A DNA stretch of 64,000 bases from the NCBI GenBank assembly GCA_950295325.1, contig OX485807.1, positions 35,370,440 through 35,434,439 on the forward strand. The letters run 5' to 3'. The position numbers and the translations under genes were made by a program. This document shows, piece after piece, positions 36,801 through 48,021 of the stretch. Every line of letters starts with the position of its first letter. The first letter of the stretch is position 1. This DNA is from Polytrichum commune. Lineage: Eukaryota > Streptophyta > Polytrichopsida > Polytrichales > Polytrichaceae. Below the pieces are notes generated by a model. It saw only the letters and a list, made by a program, of their open reading frames with translations. It had not been told where the DNA came from and ran no database searches.

Positions 36801-39391
36801 TGTTGCATGGTCACATGACCTATCAAAATTTGAAAATTTCTAGTTGTAAGTTGAAATGTAAAGAAAGAAGAAGTAGAGCAGAGACCTTGTTCCTCTTCAT
36901 GTGTGCGATGAAAATTTCAATTTTGGCAGGTTGTGTGACCGCTCAATGTGTCTCTATGGTCGTTTTAACAAACTATGTGATTGATTTAACAATCCCCTTA
37001 GTTTGTTCCTTGTTACAAATGCACTATATCAGGAAAGTACCATGGATGTTGACATGATAATATTATTTTATTTTACTTATGAAACTCACATTCCTTGGAA
37101 CTGGGTGATTTTGATTGATCTTGGAGTTCAATTTATTTCTTGAACGGAAATGCATCGAAAAGTATTTGATGAGGATTAATGACATTGCTCCTCATTCCAA
37201 TTGTATAGATGTTCTCTTCTTTTGCAATTCTCTTATAAGCCAACTCCAAATAAGGTCTCCAATATATATATTTTATGATACATTTTCAATTAGAGTTAAA
37301 GCCTCAAGCATTTAGGGTTTAGCATGTATGTGCATTCCGATGTGCTATATGTAAGCTATACAATGTGTGCACTGGTTGCTCATCCCAGTGAAGAGCACTT
37401 CCAAGGGCTCTCCTGTGCTTATTCTATCCATGGTCAGAGCAAATTATCCATCTTCTTTAGTGCCTTGTCCATGAGCAAACTACACTATATATGATATTTA
37501 GTGTCAAATGGTAGTTAGTGTTACTACGGTAACTTTTCAGATGGCAGTTCTTATGAAAAAGTGAACAAATACTGTCAAGAATGATGGATGAGTTCATCCA
37601 TTGGCCAAAAACCCTACCTTCTCTTGTCAACAACTAGTGATGAAATATTGTCATGTATGATTGAAATTTGGATGAAAAATCACTTGATAAGTGACAGTAC
37701 TTTCAACACTGTAAATCTTTAGTCCCCCAGAAATTTACAAGGACTGACAAATAATGTTGGGGTAACATTTAGTGTTGGTGACACTATACCGCGGTTTACA
37801 ATTAGTATTGAGCAAGACGATTAGAATCAATGACACTAAATATCATATTTAGTGTGGTTAAGGCTCGTAAATAACTTGTGTAAGTGGATGTCTTTTAAAC
37901 ACAAGTCCTCATTCACTCTCCTCTCCCTAGTTATGCAGCCCTTATTATCATACTAACCTAGGGTAGGGGCAACACCCAATCCTAAGCTGGATCAAAATTC
38001 CCGGCTGAGAATGCATCATGTTGGAATATGATGCAGATTCTTTTGGTAGCTACATTTACGATGAGGATTGCGAGTAAAATAACCAAATTTGTTTTTTGGA
38101 AAAGCCAACAACCCTTGATCTAAGCTTGGCTTGTTGAGGTTGGGATGCACACATCTAGTTTCTTGTCTTGTGGACACAACAAAGTTTATTTTTGGATTCA
38201 ATCATAGATTTGGTTGGAATTAAAGTTGTTTCTTTTGCATACAAAACTTTCCATGTTCGATAAGTTTCAGTGCATGCTTGAAGATGGAGTGGAGGTTTGA
38301 ACAAAGAAGAGCTTTCTATATCGGTTCATGGTTTTAGCACCTCTCTTGGCATGCATGTGATACATCGAAGTTGTTATAACATGACATTGCTTGTTTCAAG
38401 CAGGTGCCTTGATCGAGCAGCAATGGCGGACGACGTGACCACTGCCGGCGCGGGCCATAACCAATATGTCCCAAAGAGCAGATGGAGGACTTGCACCGTG
38501 ACGCAGGTCGAAGAAACGAAAGCGATGATGAAGTTGATGCCGATCTGGGCGGGCACCATCGTCATGAACGTGGTGCTCGCACAGCTCCAAACGTACACGA
38601 TCGAGCAAGGCTCGACAATGGACCGCAAGATCGGCAAACACTTCGAGTTCCCAGCGGCCTCCATCCCCTTCTTCCCGTTGATCATGATGGCCATCCTTGT
38701 GCCGCTCTACGACCGGCTCTTCGTCCCGTTCGCCCGGCGGTTCACGGGGCTTGACCGGGGCATCACGCTCCTCCAACGCATCGCCATCGGGTTGGTCCTC
38801 TCGATCGTGTCGATGATCATCGCGGCAGTCGTGGAGGTGAAGCGCACCAACACGGCGAAAGAGCACGGCCTCCTGGATGACTCGAGGGCCACCATCCCGA
38901 TGAGCGTGTTTTGGCTCGTGCCGCAATACTTCACATTTGGGATCGCCGACATGTTCACATACATCGGAGTTCTCGAGTTTTTTTATGACCAAGCGCCTGA
39001 TAGCATGCGGAGCACGAGCACGGGGCTCTCGTTTTCCACCATCGGGCTCGGCTACTTCATCAGCACTGCGGTTGTCAACATTGTCAACAAGGCCACCAGC
39101 CATGGCGGGTCACAACCGGGTTGGTTGTCCGATAGCCGGCCTTTCAACCGGAGCAAGCTGAACCTGTTCTACTGGCTCATGGCAATATTGAGTTTCATCA
39201 ATTTGGTGTACTTCATAACTGTTGCGTATTTCTACCGGTACAAGAAATTCCGACCTGATGACTATGCGAGTGACCAGCAGCATCAGCTTCGCACACGGAC
39301 CGTTGCGCCAGTTCATCCAATTCAAGCCTCTGATCATCTGCCACCTCATAAGGCTGAACTTCAGCAAAAGGGAGAGCATGATGATTTCTAG
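30811..39391 (+). CDS. NRT1/PTR (NPF) family proton-coupled transporter, five-exon model
   Basis: Predicted plasma- or endomembrane MFS transporter of about 627 residues. Proposed exons: 30811-30819, 30996-31104, 33528-33745, 34504-35063 and 38404-39391. The last four give 1,875 bp in phase, with GT/AG borders. Evidence in order: an N-terminal VDYQGRPANRRKTGGW block; helix 1 with EFAETMAFIG; GTAFICPLIGGFIADAYLGR; the PTR2 signature GSGGLKPCISSLGADQFDE; the loop motif HTNYLRCLDRAAM formed across the last intron; QVEETKAMMKLMPIWAGTIV; DRGITLLQRIAIGL; and a final helix pair before a basic tail. Length and order fit plant NPFs. Members carry nitrate, peptides, hormones or other solutes, and the substrate cannot be assigned here. 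Oddities: ExxET instead of ExxE(R/K), a 3.3-kb last intron holding a MITE, and a triplicated donor region. No disabling mutation was seen. Confidence 0.88.
30996..31104 (+). CDS. NPF exon 2 (N-terminal cytosolic segment)
   Basis: It lies after the acceptor TTATTGCAG and ends at TTTTTT|GTAAAT in phase 1. It encodes EEGAESVLVGDGSVDYQGRP and ANRRKTGGWRSTPYIF, the conserved 'D..G.P....TGGW' lead-in to helix 1. Joining to 33528 (phase 1) yields PYIFFMEFAETMAFIG, which aligns without gaps to the family pattern PFILGNEVCERLAFYG. Confidence 0.8.
31105..33527 (+). other. NPF intron 2 (2.4 kb)
   Basis: Flanked by GT (31105) and GATGCAG|TC. It contains short ORFs (31225-31587 minus, 31911-32171 plus) without domains, and a family R remnant around 32760-32920. 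Confidence 0.65.
33528..33745 (+). CDS. NPF exon 3 (transmembrane helices 1-2)
   Basis: Begins after GATGCAG and ends CTTGTG|GTAAGC in phase 0. It encodes EFAETMAFIGLQIDLVLYLM and GTAFICPLIGGFIADAYLGR. The proton-coupling motif ExxE(R/K) of helix 1 reads E-F-A-E-T, with the usual basic residue missing. The open frame continues upstream to 33290, but that part has no family similarity and is intronic. Confidence 0.85.
34504..35063 (+). CDS. NPF exon 4 (helices 3-6, PTR2 signature)
   Basis: Starts after GATGATGCAG and ends CTGAG|GTAGGT in phase 2. It contains GLALLTASASVSSLRPPYC, the signature block LGSGGLKPCISSLGADQFDE and the start of the central loop. The last about 74 coding bases and the donor are part of a 105-109-bp unit repeated three times (34990-35310). 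Confidence 0.88.
34990..35310 (+). repeat. Triplicated exon end and splice donor (3 x 105-109 bp)
   Basis: Units start at 34990, 35099 and 35204. Each contains 'atgttgtatgagatcgatca', the coding end ACCAACTACCTGAG (unit 2 reads ACTAACTACCTGAG) and the donor GTAGGT. Units differ by a few substitutions. Only the first is in coding continuity, because an in-frame TAG follows directly after its donor. The duplication is young, judging from the similarity. Confidence 0.92.
35388..36266. mobile_element. Family R element with inverted ends in the last NPF intron
   Basis: The left end GGTATGTGGTTAG...AAAAAGACACGTGTATG and the right end CATATTTAAAAGAGATTGGAC (read on the minus strand), running out to GGCGTGTGGTAAGG, are inverted repeats. 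This pairs the two half-patterns seen separately at other family R sites. It encodes no protein. Precise termini and target duplication are uncertain. Confidence 0.55.
36267..38403 (+). other. Remainder of the last NPF intron
   Basis: AT-rich, with no recognised gene. It includes a short telomere-like tract (36577-36596). The acceptor at the right end is TTTCAAGCAG. Confidence 0.5.
36577..36596 (+). repeat. Short telomere-like TTTAGGG tract
   Basis: About two and three-quarter copies of the plant telomere unit TTTAGGG lie inside an intron. It is too short for a true interstitial telomere array. Confidence 0.7.
38404..39391 (+). CDS. NPF exon 5 (C-terminal half, helices 7-12)
   Basis: Begins after TTTCAAGCAG, completes the R codon of LRCLDRAAM and runs to TAG at 39389-39391. 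It contains QVEETKAMMKLMPIWAGT, the TMDRKIGKHFEFPAASI block, YDRLFVPFARRFTGLDRGIT, QYFTFGIADMFTYIGVLEFF and SMRSTSTGLSFSTIGLGYF, all family landmarks. It is visibly more GC-rich than the surrounding spacer. The long antisense ORF (38396-39103) is a by-product of this composition. Confidence 0.92.
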
Positions 39392-41439
39392 CTAATGAAT
39401 GTATACAGTCAATGATCATGCCATAAGTCTGGTGCTTGTTGATGGACGCTAGAGATATTAGATAAGATGATCTCTTTTTTGAAGCACTTGTATGATAATG
39501 TCAACCCTCTCGGAACAATTAACTTGACTTCCTACACCATATAACAAAGATATTTGACGCCCCTTTGACATTGGGGTTGGGATTAATGTCTTGAGTATGA
39601 GCGCGTTTTACGGATCCAGAGCTAATGGGCTTTCAGTCTCTTTTGGCTTGCGATGGTTTCACTTTTGCTTAGTACCCTTCCCCTTTTGAATTCATGGGCA
39701 CTTTACACGTGCTCAAACTATTGAACTCTCGAGGATTGGTCAAGCTCTCAATAGTTTGAGCTGTGGAGAGATTTTGGGTTTGCTGATTATACGGCATTCC
39801 GATATGTAAAGAAATAGTTGTCAAATAATCTTCGATACTACAATCAAACAAACGTGCCTAGTACATAAAAGCCACGAAACTTGCTAAGAAAGCAGTCCTA
39901 GTGTTAAATCTTCAGAAAGCAATACACAAAAATCTCGAACGCTATTTTATCAGACAGAACTTCAGTTGCACTCATTGTCAAGCGACACCGCGCACACTTC
40001 GCGCAAAACCACCAACGGTCGCTTTACTATCCTTCAGGAGGTTTAACCTCAGCAAAAATATCCACAGCAATTACTGATGCGAATTAGAAAATATACACAA
40101 GTATCTGTGCAAATAACCCTGCTAGTTAAAGAATTTTTTTATTGCTTATCCTGTATTATACACTCTCCGGAATACTAAATATTGTTACTCCTACGCCTGG
40201 TATATAAATTGATCTGTGTACAATGTGCCATTTGTATCTACTGGAGCTTAACTCCTCCTGATACTTACATCTACAAGATAGATGCCGAGAGTGGTTTTCC
40301 TAACTTATGACAAGACTGTGTCGACCATGACTTTGGGAAGCATCCTTTATGGAATGTTCTCGTCATTCTAACAGAATTCATCTACTCCTTAAATGACTGG
40401 ATGAACGTAATCCAACTATCTCATTACTCCCACTCGTTCACTAGTCATTTGTAAACCCTAACCCTATACCTACTGGTAAGAAGTCCATTCATTCCTATTC
40501 TATTTCAGACCTAACCCTAAACCTAAGGAGCAAGAATACCGATTTGATGTCCTTTCAAGCTGCGACGTTCAGTCGATGGTTGTCGATGTTCTGTTCGCCG
40601 TTTCTTCTTGTGGTGTCGTGCAGGTTGCTTGATTCAATCATTTCCCACTTCCTTTCTCAAGAGTATGTACAACCCACCTCATGATTCCTCTTCAAGGCGG
40701 CGTGTGACACATCCTCACGATTTCCGTCAGGACAATCGTACGACGTATCTCTTGATGTGGTATGATTTTCCCCAGTATGGAGTGTAACACATCTCATGAT
40801 TAGATGTGATCATCCCCTTGCTTTGTGAACTGCCAGGATCTAGAAAAACTTCAATCCTTTGGAAAAACTCTCATAATGTTGAGTTGCACTTGGTTCCAAC
40901 TAGCTACGTAGTTCAATTGAGCAGTTCGAACAATGTCATTCCGGTGTGTTGGTTAAATTGCTAGTTGAATACATACTCCCAGAGTTCACCCCAAATGCTT
41001 CGAGTTTTCTTGTCTCGAGTGTGCTTTCTGTACTGCTTCATTGCTTATGTTGGTCGCAGCTGCTTTAGACTTCAAAACTTCTCAACTCCGTCTCATTCTG
41101 TGTCATCCTTGGAACTCATACTTTTATGTTGATACGTTGATCATAGCTGTCTTAAGATTCTGAACTTCTTTGCTCTAATTATGTCGCATTTTCATCCTTG
41201 AGATTCACTGCCGTTAAAGTTGAGCAATTGGTCTTCTGCCAGACGCATCGTGAGAATATCTTGCTTCCTTGTGCTCATCTGGTATGATAATTTCTCAACC
41301 TGCTTAGTGATGTGCTGTTTCGTGCTCTGCCTCGTATGTTTCCTAACCTATTCCTATGTAAGCAATGTATGTTTCCAGCATGTACCCGATCTACTGACTT
41401 GTGCAACTGCTGTTGTCGGTCATCTGTGAGAATGTTGTC
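39392..41439. other. 3' flank of the NPF gene and of the Copia remnant
   Basis: No second gene was recognised. No canonical AATAAA follows the NPF stop within 300 bp. On the minus strand this should hold the polypurine tract and 3' LTR of the Copia element, but no TG...CA LTR copy was identified. Confidence 0.4.
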
Positions 41440-43366
41440 TCAGGATCTCCCACTCGTTTGATACGGAGGAGCGACAAGACCTTGAAGATCGCGTAGCTGG
41501 TGGAACGTCTCACGAGGAAGAGCCTTGGTAAGAAGATCGGCGAGTTGTTGTTTAGTATGCACATAATGAACATCGATTTGTTTCCGCTCATATTTCTCGC
41601 GGATCAAGTAATACTTGGTTTCAATGTGCTTGGTACGTTTGTGATACTTAGGATTCTTGACTAATTGAATCGCCCCTTGGTTGTCTAAGAGAATGATGGT
41701 AGGAGTACGCGGAGGAAACTCGAGACTGGAAAGAAGACGACGAAGCCAGATTGCTTCTTTGACGGATTCAGCAAGAGCAACAGACTCTGCTTCAGTAGTG
41801 GAGTCAGGAGTACATCCTTGGCGTTTACTGCACCAGGCAACGGCCCCATTCACAAGAAGAAAGATGTACCCGGTACGTGATTTTCTATCATCATGATCAC
41901 TTGCGTAGTCCGCGTCACAGTAACCCCGAAGATGGAAATCGTTAGGTAAACCATGGTAAGAAATACCCATTTCGAGCATTCCGGAGAGGTAGTGAAAAAT
42001 ACGTTTGACAACAGTCCAATGAGAATTTCGAGGTTGGCTTGTGTATATTGCAACTCTGCTAACGGCGAAGGCAATATCAGGTCTTGTCAAGACCATGGCG
42101 TACATAAAGCAACTGACTGCCTCGCGATAAGGAACGGAAGGTAGGAGAGGAAGATCATCAGAACCCTGAGAAGCTTGGAGAGGTGCATGAGTATTGGCCG
42201 GTGTCGAGCTGAAAGCGCGCTAGAATAAGCGCGCTAGAATATCAGATATGTAACGAGCTTGATTGATGAGGATACTATGAGTATTAGGATCTCGATGTAC
42301 TTGGAATCCGACATAGTAATCCATGGCGCCATGAGTTACCTTAAATACACGAGCAAGGTGTTGAATCACAACATCGAGGTCTTGTTCTGTTGATGCGCAT
42401 ACGATGCCATCATCGACGAAAATGCCAACAATTAGAGCCACAGAGTGAGAAGGAGTCTGTCGATAGTATACACAGGTATCAACATCGCTGGTGACGAGGT
42501 TGTAAAGCTTTAGGAAAGCATCAAAGGTGTGATTCCAGAGGCGACCAGACTGCTTCAAGCCATATAGGCTTTTAAGTAGTAAAGAAACGTGAGAAGGATG
42601 TTGTTGGTTTTGAAAACCTTCCAGCTGGTGCATATAAAGCCGAGTAGTGAGGTCGTTGTTAAGATATGCAGTACCAATATCGAATTGGCGCATATGCATC
42701 TTTAGGATGGCAGTGATGGCGAAGATGACTCGAATCGAGTCATGTTTAATGACAGGACTGCAAGTTTCTGTATAGTCCATGCCATGAACTTGGCTATAAC
42801 CTTTAGTGACGAGGTGAGTCTTATACTTATCGATATCGCCCTTGGAAGTGTACTTGATCTTGTACACCCATTTACATTGGATAACTTTCCGGCCAAGAGG
42901 TGGCGGAACCAATGTCCAAGTATGATTATCCATCAAGGAGTCATATTCTTTTTGCATTGCTTCTTTCCAATAAGCAGCTTGTGGCGACATATGAGCTTGC
43001 TTATAAGTAGTAGGTTCCCTATAAGTTTTAGCCGTGTGAATCATATTCGCAAAAGAAGAACGAGGATTAACTTCGTCAACATCTGAGACTCTTAATGCAG
43101 AAAAGATATCAATTAGAGAGCGAAACTTAGTGCAAGAGTGTTCAGGAGAAGGTCCTTGGGAAGTAGAGGGAAGGTCCAGGTCACATGGATCAGATTGTGC
43201 AGAAGAAGGAGAAGAACAAGTATCTGCTGCAGAGGGCAATAGAATAGTAGTATCTTCTGGTAGGCTGTCAGGATCCTCTGTGGTATGTGGAAGCAAAGCG
43301 TTAATCTCAGGGTCTCCCATTGGATTAGATACTCCCACTGGAATTAGTGGAATAATTATAGCAACA
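41440..43366 (-). pseudogene. Ty1/Copia retrotransposon pol remnant (RT and RNase H)
   Basis: From the right: the reverse transcriptase (43366-42220) with the YWKEAMQKEYDSL entry block, QFDIGTAYLNNDL and the catalytic FVDDGIVCA. Then RNase H (42105-41440) with RPDIAFAVSRVA, CDADYASDHDDRKS, TEAESVALAESVKEAIWL, HIETKYYLIREKY and a final LADLLTKALPRETF. The two parts are separated by a frame break caused by a 14-bp tandem duplication near 42213-42240. Gag, protease and integrase are missing; the sequence ends abruptly at the LTR-A boundary at 43366. It is not functional. Confidence 0.85.
42213..42240. repeat. 14-bp tandem duplication breaking the Copia frame
   Basis: AAGCGCGCTAGAAT occurs twice in direct succession. 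On the minus strand this introduces a stop just after DILARLF and shifts the frame into the following STPANTHAP block. Confidence 0.8.
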
Positions 43367-45627
43367 TGTGAGCCCAATATGGTGCCCACATGTGTACTTA
43401 ACTCTAAAACGTGTGAAAACCCTAGGCTTTGTGGTTACATTGAACATTCAAAAGATAAAAAGAGTGATGCATTCTAGTGTGGAGTGGAGTTGAATGAAAG
43501 GCTTGAGTGGGAATTAACTAGGACTCAAGGCTTTAAAGAATTAAATTAGTATTGGTTAAGTGTTAACCAAGGCCAAACCGTTAAAAGGTCAAATATTATT
43601 GTTCGTATTGGGGCCCTTGATGCTCATTTAAAGGGTGGGGGTGCTGCCATTTTGTGACTACCGGGGCTGGAAATGAGGAGGGCCTTTGACACGCTGGGCC
43701 CTAGCAATTTCCGGGAGGAGGATCAGAGAGGCGGTTGTGAGTCCAGAAACGGGAGGAGGACACAGGTTGCGAGAGCTTGAGAAGGTTGACAGAAAAACAA
43801 CCAGGGGGACAGAGCCCCGAGGTGGTGGTCGGCTCTTGGTGGTGAGCAGTTGAGGATTGGCCCGGGGAATGAAAAAATGTTGAATGCGGCAAGGCCAGCA
43901 AAGGAGGTGGCCATCGGCAGGGAAGCTGGATTGAAAGGAATGGATCCCACACTGAATTAGAAAGAGAACAAGGAAGGGACATTGGGTTGTCGAAGGGCAG
44001 CCGATTCACGACACAAGGGCAAAAAGCCTCTGAGTCCCCTCATTGTTCGAAGGTGGCAATTGAGGCCAGAAGCATTGTCTACAGCCATGAGGTTGGAAGG
44101 ATGGCGCACTGAATTGCAAGTGTGAGCGACTAAGGGTGGGGGTATCACGAAGAAATTAACTGCTGGAGGTAGGCAAAATTCTCCTTTGCTGTGCAGACAG
44201 TCACATTCTTTTGGCTGCTGAAATTGCTCTTGCGAGAGCCCAGATTCTTGGAGCCTGCTGCCTCGGATCAACTTGTGGAGTTCAACATGGGGTTGCTCGG
44301 TGGTGGGAAAGGTTGAGGTGAATTCGCCGAAGCAGCTACTGGCGAAGTGAGCTTAAAAGGTACTCTGTACCAACTGCCGAGGCCGAGATCGCCGTGGCGA
44401 CCCTCTCTGGGACCGAGAGCCTTCTGGGTCCACTTACAAGGATTGAGGAAGCATACCGGGAGATTAAGGGCACGGGGGGGTCACACCCCCTTATATTTCA
44501 TAGCCACGTGCGATAAAAGTTTGCTACCCTATATTACATGCCATAGATAATTTTTAAAATTATGATATTTTTTCTACATACACATAACCATTGGTAATAT
44601 CTTTTGTATATTTTTGTTGAAATTTTTAGTCATCTTCATCTTTTGTAGTAATTATTTTAGTTCAATGTTGCGTCATTCTAGTTAGAAACGGTATGTTTTA
44701 TTAAAAAAACAAATCATCAAATTTGGTTACAAATTTTTACTATGTAATAGATACCATGTATATCTACTCATGAAAAAAAAATCATAAACTTTTGAACCAT
44801 TTTGGTGATGCTTTATGTAAAAAGTAGATTTTGTTTTATCGCACGTGGTGTTCAACTTGACAATGAAGTGCACCCCCCGTGATTAAGGGAGGCTGCACTC
44901 TGGAGCTTCAAGGCAGGGTTACGGCAGGTCCAACTTACTGTTGGACAGGGGGGTATTAGAGTCAAGGGGAAAGGGTACGAACGTTGGAACAGTGTTGAAG
45001 GGGGCGGGGCCATGGTTAGTTTAGGGATTGGGTGTTAAGATTAGGGGAGTGTGGGTGAGATTTAGTGGGGTAGCTAATTAGCGGAGTGTTTAGGAGAGAG
45101 TGGCGCCAAGAGGTGAGCCAAACATGTTCACTTGGCTGTGCCCAAGAACATTGGGTTGAAGTTAATTTAAGCGGGTGCAGTGAGTTAGCATTGTCAATCT
45201 AGGCGTTGTTGTTAGTATTGCAGTTGATGGTGTGTATGGGCGCGGTAATGAGATCAAGGAATTCAAGTATTTATAAATACAGGTGACCTTGTTTTCTTTT
45301 GAGAATAAAAGTTGTGTGTGTTTCATGTTCAATTGGATGGAGCATTGGGAGTGTTATTCTAAAGCTAAGGGAGGACATACAAGTGAATGTGAGCCATAGG
45401 CTCTCACCCGGACTACGACACACAAGGGTGGGGGTTTATGGCTGACAGTGAGAGATAGTTTGATTCATTGTGTGCATTTGAAGAGAGAATTAGAGCTCTT
45501 GTAAAGGTTTGACTCTCTTCCTTCTTTGTCGAGGTGTGTTGTTTATGTGTGATTTTGTTATGTTTTAGTGTTGTTTGTTAATGGTGGTTGGTACTCGAGC
45601 TGCAGTGACACACGATCATTATTTACA
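43367..45627 (+). mobile_element. LTR-A element, copy 2 (LTR plus about 180 bp, nested MITE)
   Basis: Begins TGTGAGCCCAATATGGTGCC at the point where the Copia frame stops. The LTR end conserved in the other copies (GGTTTATGGCTGACA) falls at 45447. A further about 180 bp follows, containing TGGTTGGTACTCGAGC, which loosely resembles a primer-binding site. It ends ATTTACA at 45627. CAACA lies immediately left (43362-43366) and again at 45628-45632, so the insertion may include the extra 180 bp. The bases right after 45447 (GTGAG) do not match. The GC-rich middle has no recognisable protein. Confidence 0.6.
44471..44881. mobile_element. hAT-like MITE nested in LTR-A copy 2
   Basis: The 411-bp element starts CACGGGGGGGTCAC and ends with the complement GTGCACCCCCCGTG. 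A longer internal inverted pair, CACGTGCGATAAAA / TTTTATCGCACGTG, lies inside. ATTAAGGG flanks both sides (44463-44470 and 44882-44889), an 8-bp duplication typical of hAT elements. It is AT-rich inside and non-coding. Confidence 0.8.
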
Positions 45628-45838
45628 CAACAAAATTGAAAACACAATGAGCAATATTATAGCTTGTAGTTTACTTTTTGAAAGACTAATCAACCCCATA
45701 ATTGGCATCAAAGGCTCTGATTTAATGTAGGATATCCACAAACCTATGGGGGGGGGGGGTTCATGTTTTTACTAGACCCCTTTTACATCCATATTGTTGG
45801 TGGAGGCCCAAATGAAAAGGTGGGTGTTTAGGCGGCCA

Positions 45839-46098
45839 TGGATAGACACCCACCTCTTTGAGTTGGACCCCTACTACTTTTATCCAAGGTGAAAACACAA
45901 CTAATTCTATTAGAGCATATAAATTTTGATTTTTGAAACATTCAACCCCGAAAGTACCAAATTAGTCTAGAGGGATTCACTCAAGATAAAAAAAAAAACC
46001 ACAAGCCTATGGAGATCATTTTTTACTAGACCCCTAACTTTCCTTGGTAACAATGGTAGGAGCTTAAGTCAAAGAGGTGGGTGTCTAGCCCTAGCCCT
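45839..46098. mobile_element. MITE family A, copy 5 (inside segment B2)
   Basis: Inverted ends TAGACACCCACCTCTTTGAG and TCAAAGAGGTGGGTGTCTAG. It sits at the same relative position as 27010-27264, so it was present before the segment was duplicated. Confidence 0.7.
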
Positions 46099-46410
46099 CA
46101 ATTGAGGCATCCAAGGTGTCCAATTAAGATAAACAAACTTGATTAGCCCTACTTACGGTTCTTAGAATTAAAAAATGAAATTGAAAAAAATGAAATTTGT
46201 TTTAGAGTGACTAAATAAACCTGAGGTGCTATGGCAAGCAACATGCTTTCTAGAAGTGGTTGTCAATTGGAAACAACTAGAACAATAATCATGAAGCACG
46301 ATGCTCTTTGACTCATGGCAAGCAACTACATAGCTACACATGCATATTACAGTGTATATGAGTCCATTGTGCCAACAACAACAACAACACCATTGCACTA
46401 TCAATCCTAC

Positions 46411-46817
46411 TAGTGTGGGTGGAGAATTAGTGTGGAAATAATTAGCATGGGTCACACTAATTATCTAGTCAAGGTGGAAATAACACAGGTTCAAGACCCT
46501 GGGTCTTCCCCCTAACTCTTCATGCAGACTTCCAACCAGCACATTCAATATAGTTATAGGACAAAAGTAGTTCAAAATAAACCAATCATCCATATTACTA
46601 TTTTTAGAATCAAAGTCAACGTGAATCACATTAGTTTATTTTCTAGAAAATTAAATGTGGATAACCTTTTTATTTTGTGCCACTTTGTTGTATAACTAAC
46701 ATTCAATGTGTTGGTTGGATGTTTGCAAAAACACTTTTAGGAGAATACCTGGACCCACATTATTTTCACCTTAACTAGAAAATTAGGATAGCCCACTCTA
46801 ATTTTCCACCCACACTA
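46411..46817. mobile_element. MITE with TIR TAGTGTGGGTGGAGAATTAG
   Basis: The left end TAGTGTGGGTGGAGAATTAG is the near-complement of the right end CTAATTTTCCACCCACACTA. Inversion extends inwards ('tagtcaaggtggaaataaca' / 'ttattttcaccttaacta'). The copy in segment B1 (about 27535-27950) has lost its left terminus by deletion. Confidence 0.7.
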
Positions 46818-48021
46818 ATAGGATCTATTTAGTGCATATGTAGTTTACTTAGATGCCATAGTGACCCCCAACCAATGTACGGGGAGTACCGAGGTTTAGG
46901 TACGAGTTAGCTGAATTTTTTTGGAGATTTCCAAATGAGTTTGCAATGGTTGGGATGAGGTACAAATGTAAAATTGACGAGGTCGGTAATCGACTAGTTC
47001 AAGGGAGAATAGACCGGCAATATGGTCAGTTGAGGCATCATAGTTTGGGATATTTTGCAAGAGTAATTTTTTATTTTAGGCAAGTAGCTGAAGGGACTAG
47101 GGATAGGGCGGAAAAATTTACTAGGGTATTACTAGACTCATAAGGTAAAAAACCATGGAGGTGAGTTCATGGTTGGTTTTGTTGTCACTAGATCGATGAG
47201 GATTTTGAGGCTCTAAGCAGCCAAGGACCCTCTCTCACGAGTATAAGAGTTTGAGCCCCTTGGGCAAAGTACCTCACTCCACCATTGGGGTTTTTCTCTC
47301 TACCTCATTCATGCTCCAAACTTCCGCTTCTCCTATTGTGTTTTCAATTAATGTTTTCAAGCTCCATGTTTGGCTTCAAGCTCAGTGGGTGGCTTCATGC
47401 TAGTGTCAAGGTTTAGGGTGGTGACCTTTTGTTGTTGGCTATTAATGTGTGACTCAAACTCCAGGCACTTTAGCAAAACCGAAGGGGGAAAAAACTTTCG
47501 ATCTACAGGGAAAAAGGACCTTCAACCCCTTCCAGGGATACTTGGGATTTCTTTCAACGCAAATACACCCTTTAAAAGCATAACACCAATTTTCTTTATA
47601 AAATATAAATAAATAAATAAAAACCCAACTTATTATACATAACTTCCGAAACATACCGAAGTAAAATTTTAGTCCCATTAATCTAGTGCATTCAAAACGA
47701 ATATCATACCAATGATGGTCACATGCCCGTGTACCCTTTTCACAATGGAAGACTTCCAAGCACATGCGCTACAAAATAAATGCAAGTGTTGGTTGCATTC
47801 TGCTACTCCATGCTGGTGAGTGTTCGGACTCTGCCCAATAATGATTTTTGTTTTTGTTTTTGTAGGCCAGATTCTTGGGTTTGATTCATAGGATGAATGT
47901 GTGTGTTTGGGATTAGTCTCTCGGTTCCGAGAGTGTAGAGGGTAGGCCAGATTCTTTGGTTTGATTCATAAGATGAATGTTTGTGTTTTTTTGGAGGCTC
48001 TCACTTCCAAGAGGGTAGAGG

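Larger units (their letters stand above)
45633..47671. repeat. 2-kb duplicated segment B, copy 2
   Basis: It is collinear with 26788-29193 without the 414-bp insert of that copy, and includes a 12-base G run near 45748. It contains a MITE A element (45839-46098) and a further MITE (46411-46817). No gene was recognised. Confidence 0.75.

Noticed and set aside
38396..39103. 235-codon minus-strand ORF over the last NPF exon
   Set aside because: Shadow of a GC-rich coding exon. The plus strand matches the NPF family throughout.
43701..44271. Minus-strand ORFs of about 75-104 codons in the GC-rich part of LTR-A copy 2
   Set aside because: Not conserved in the other LTR-A copies and without recognisable domains.
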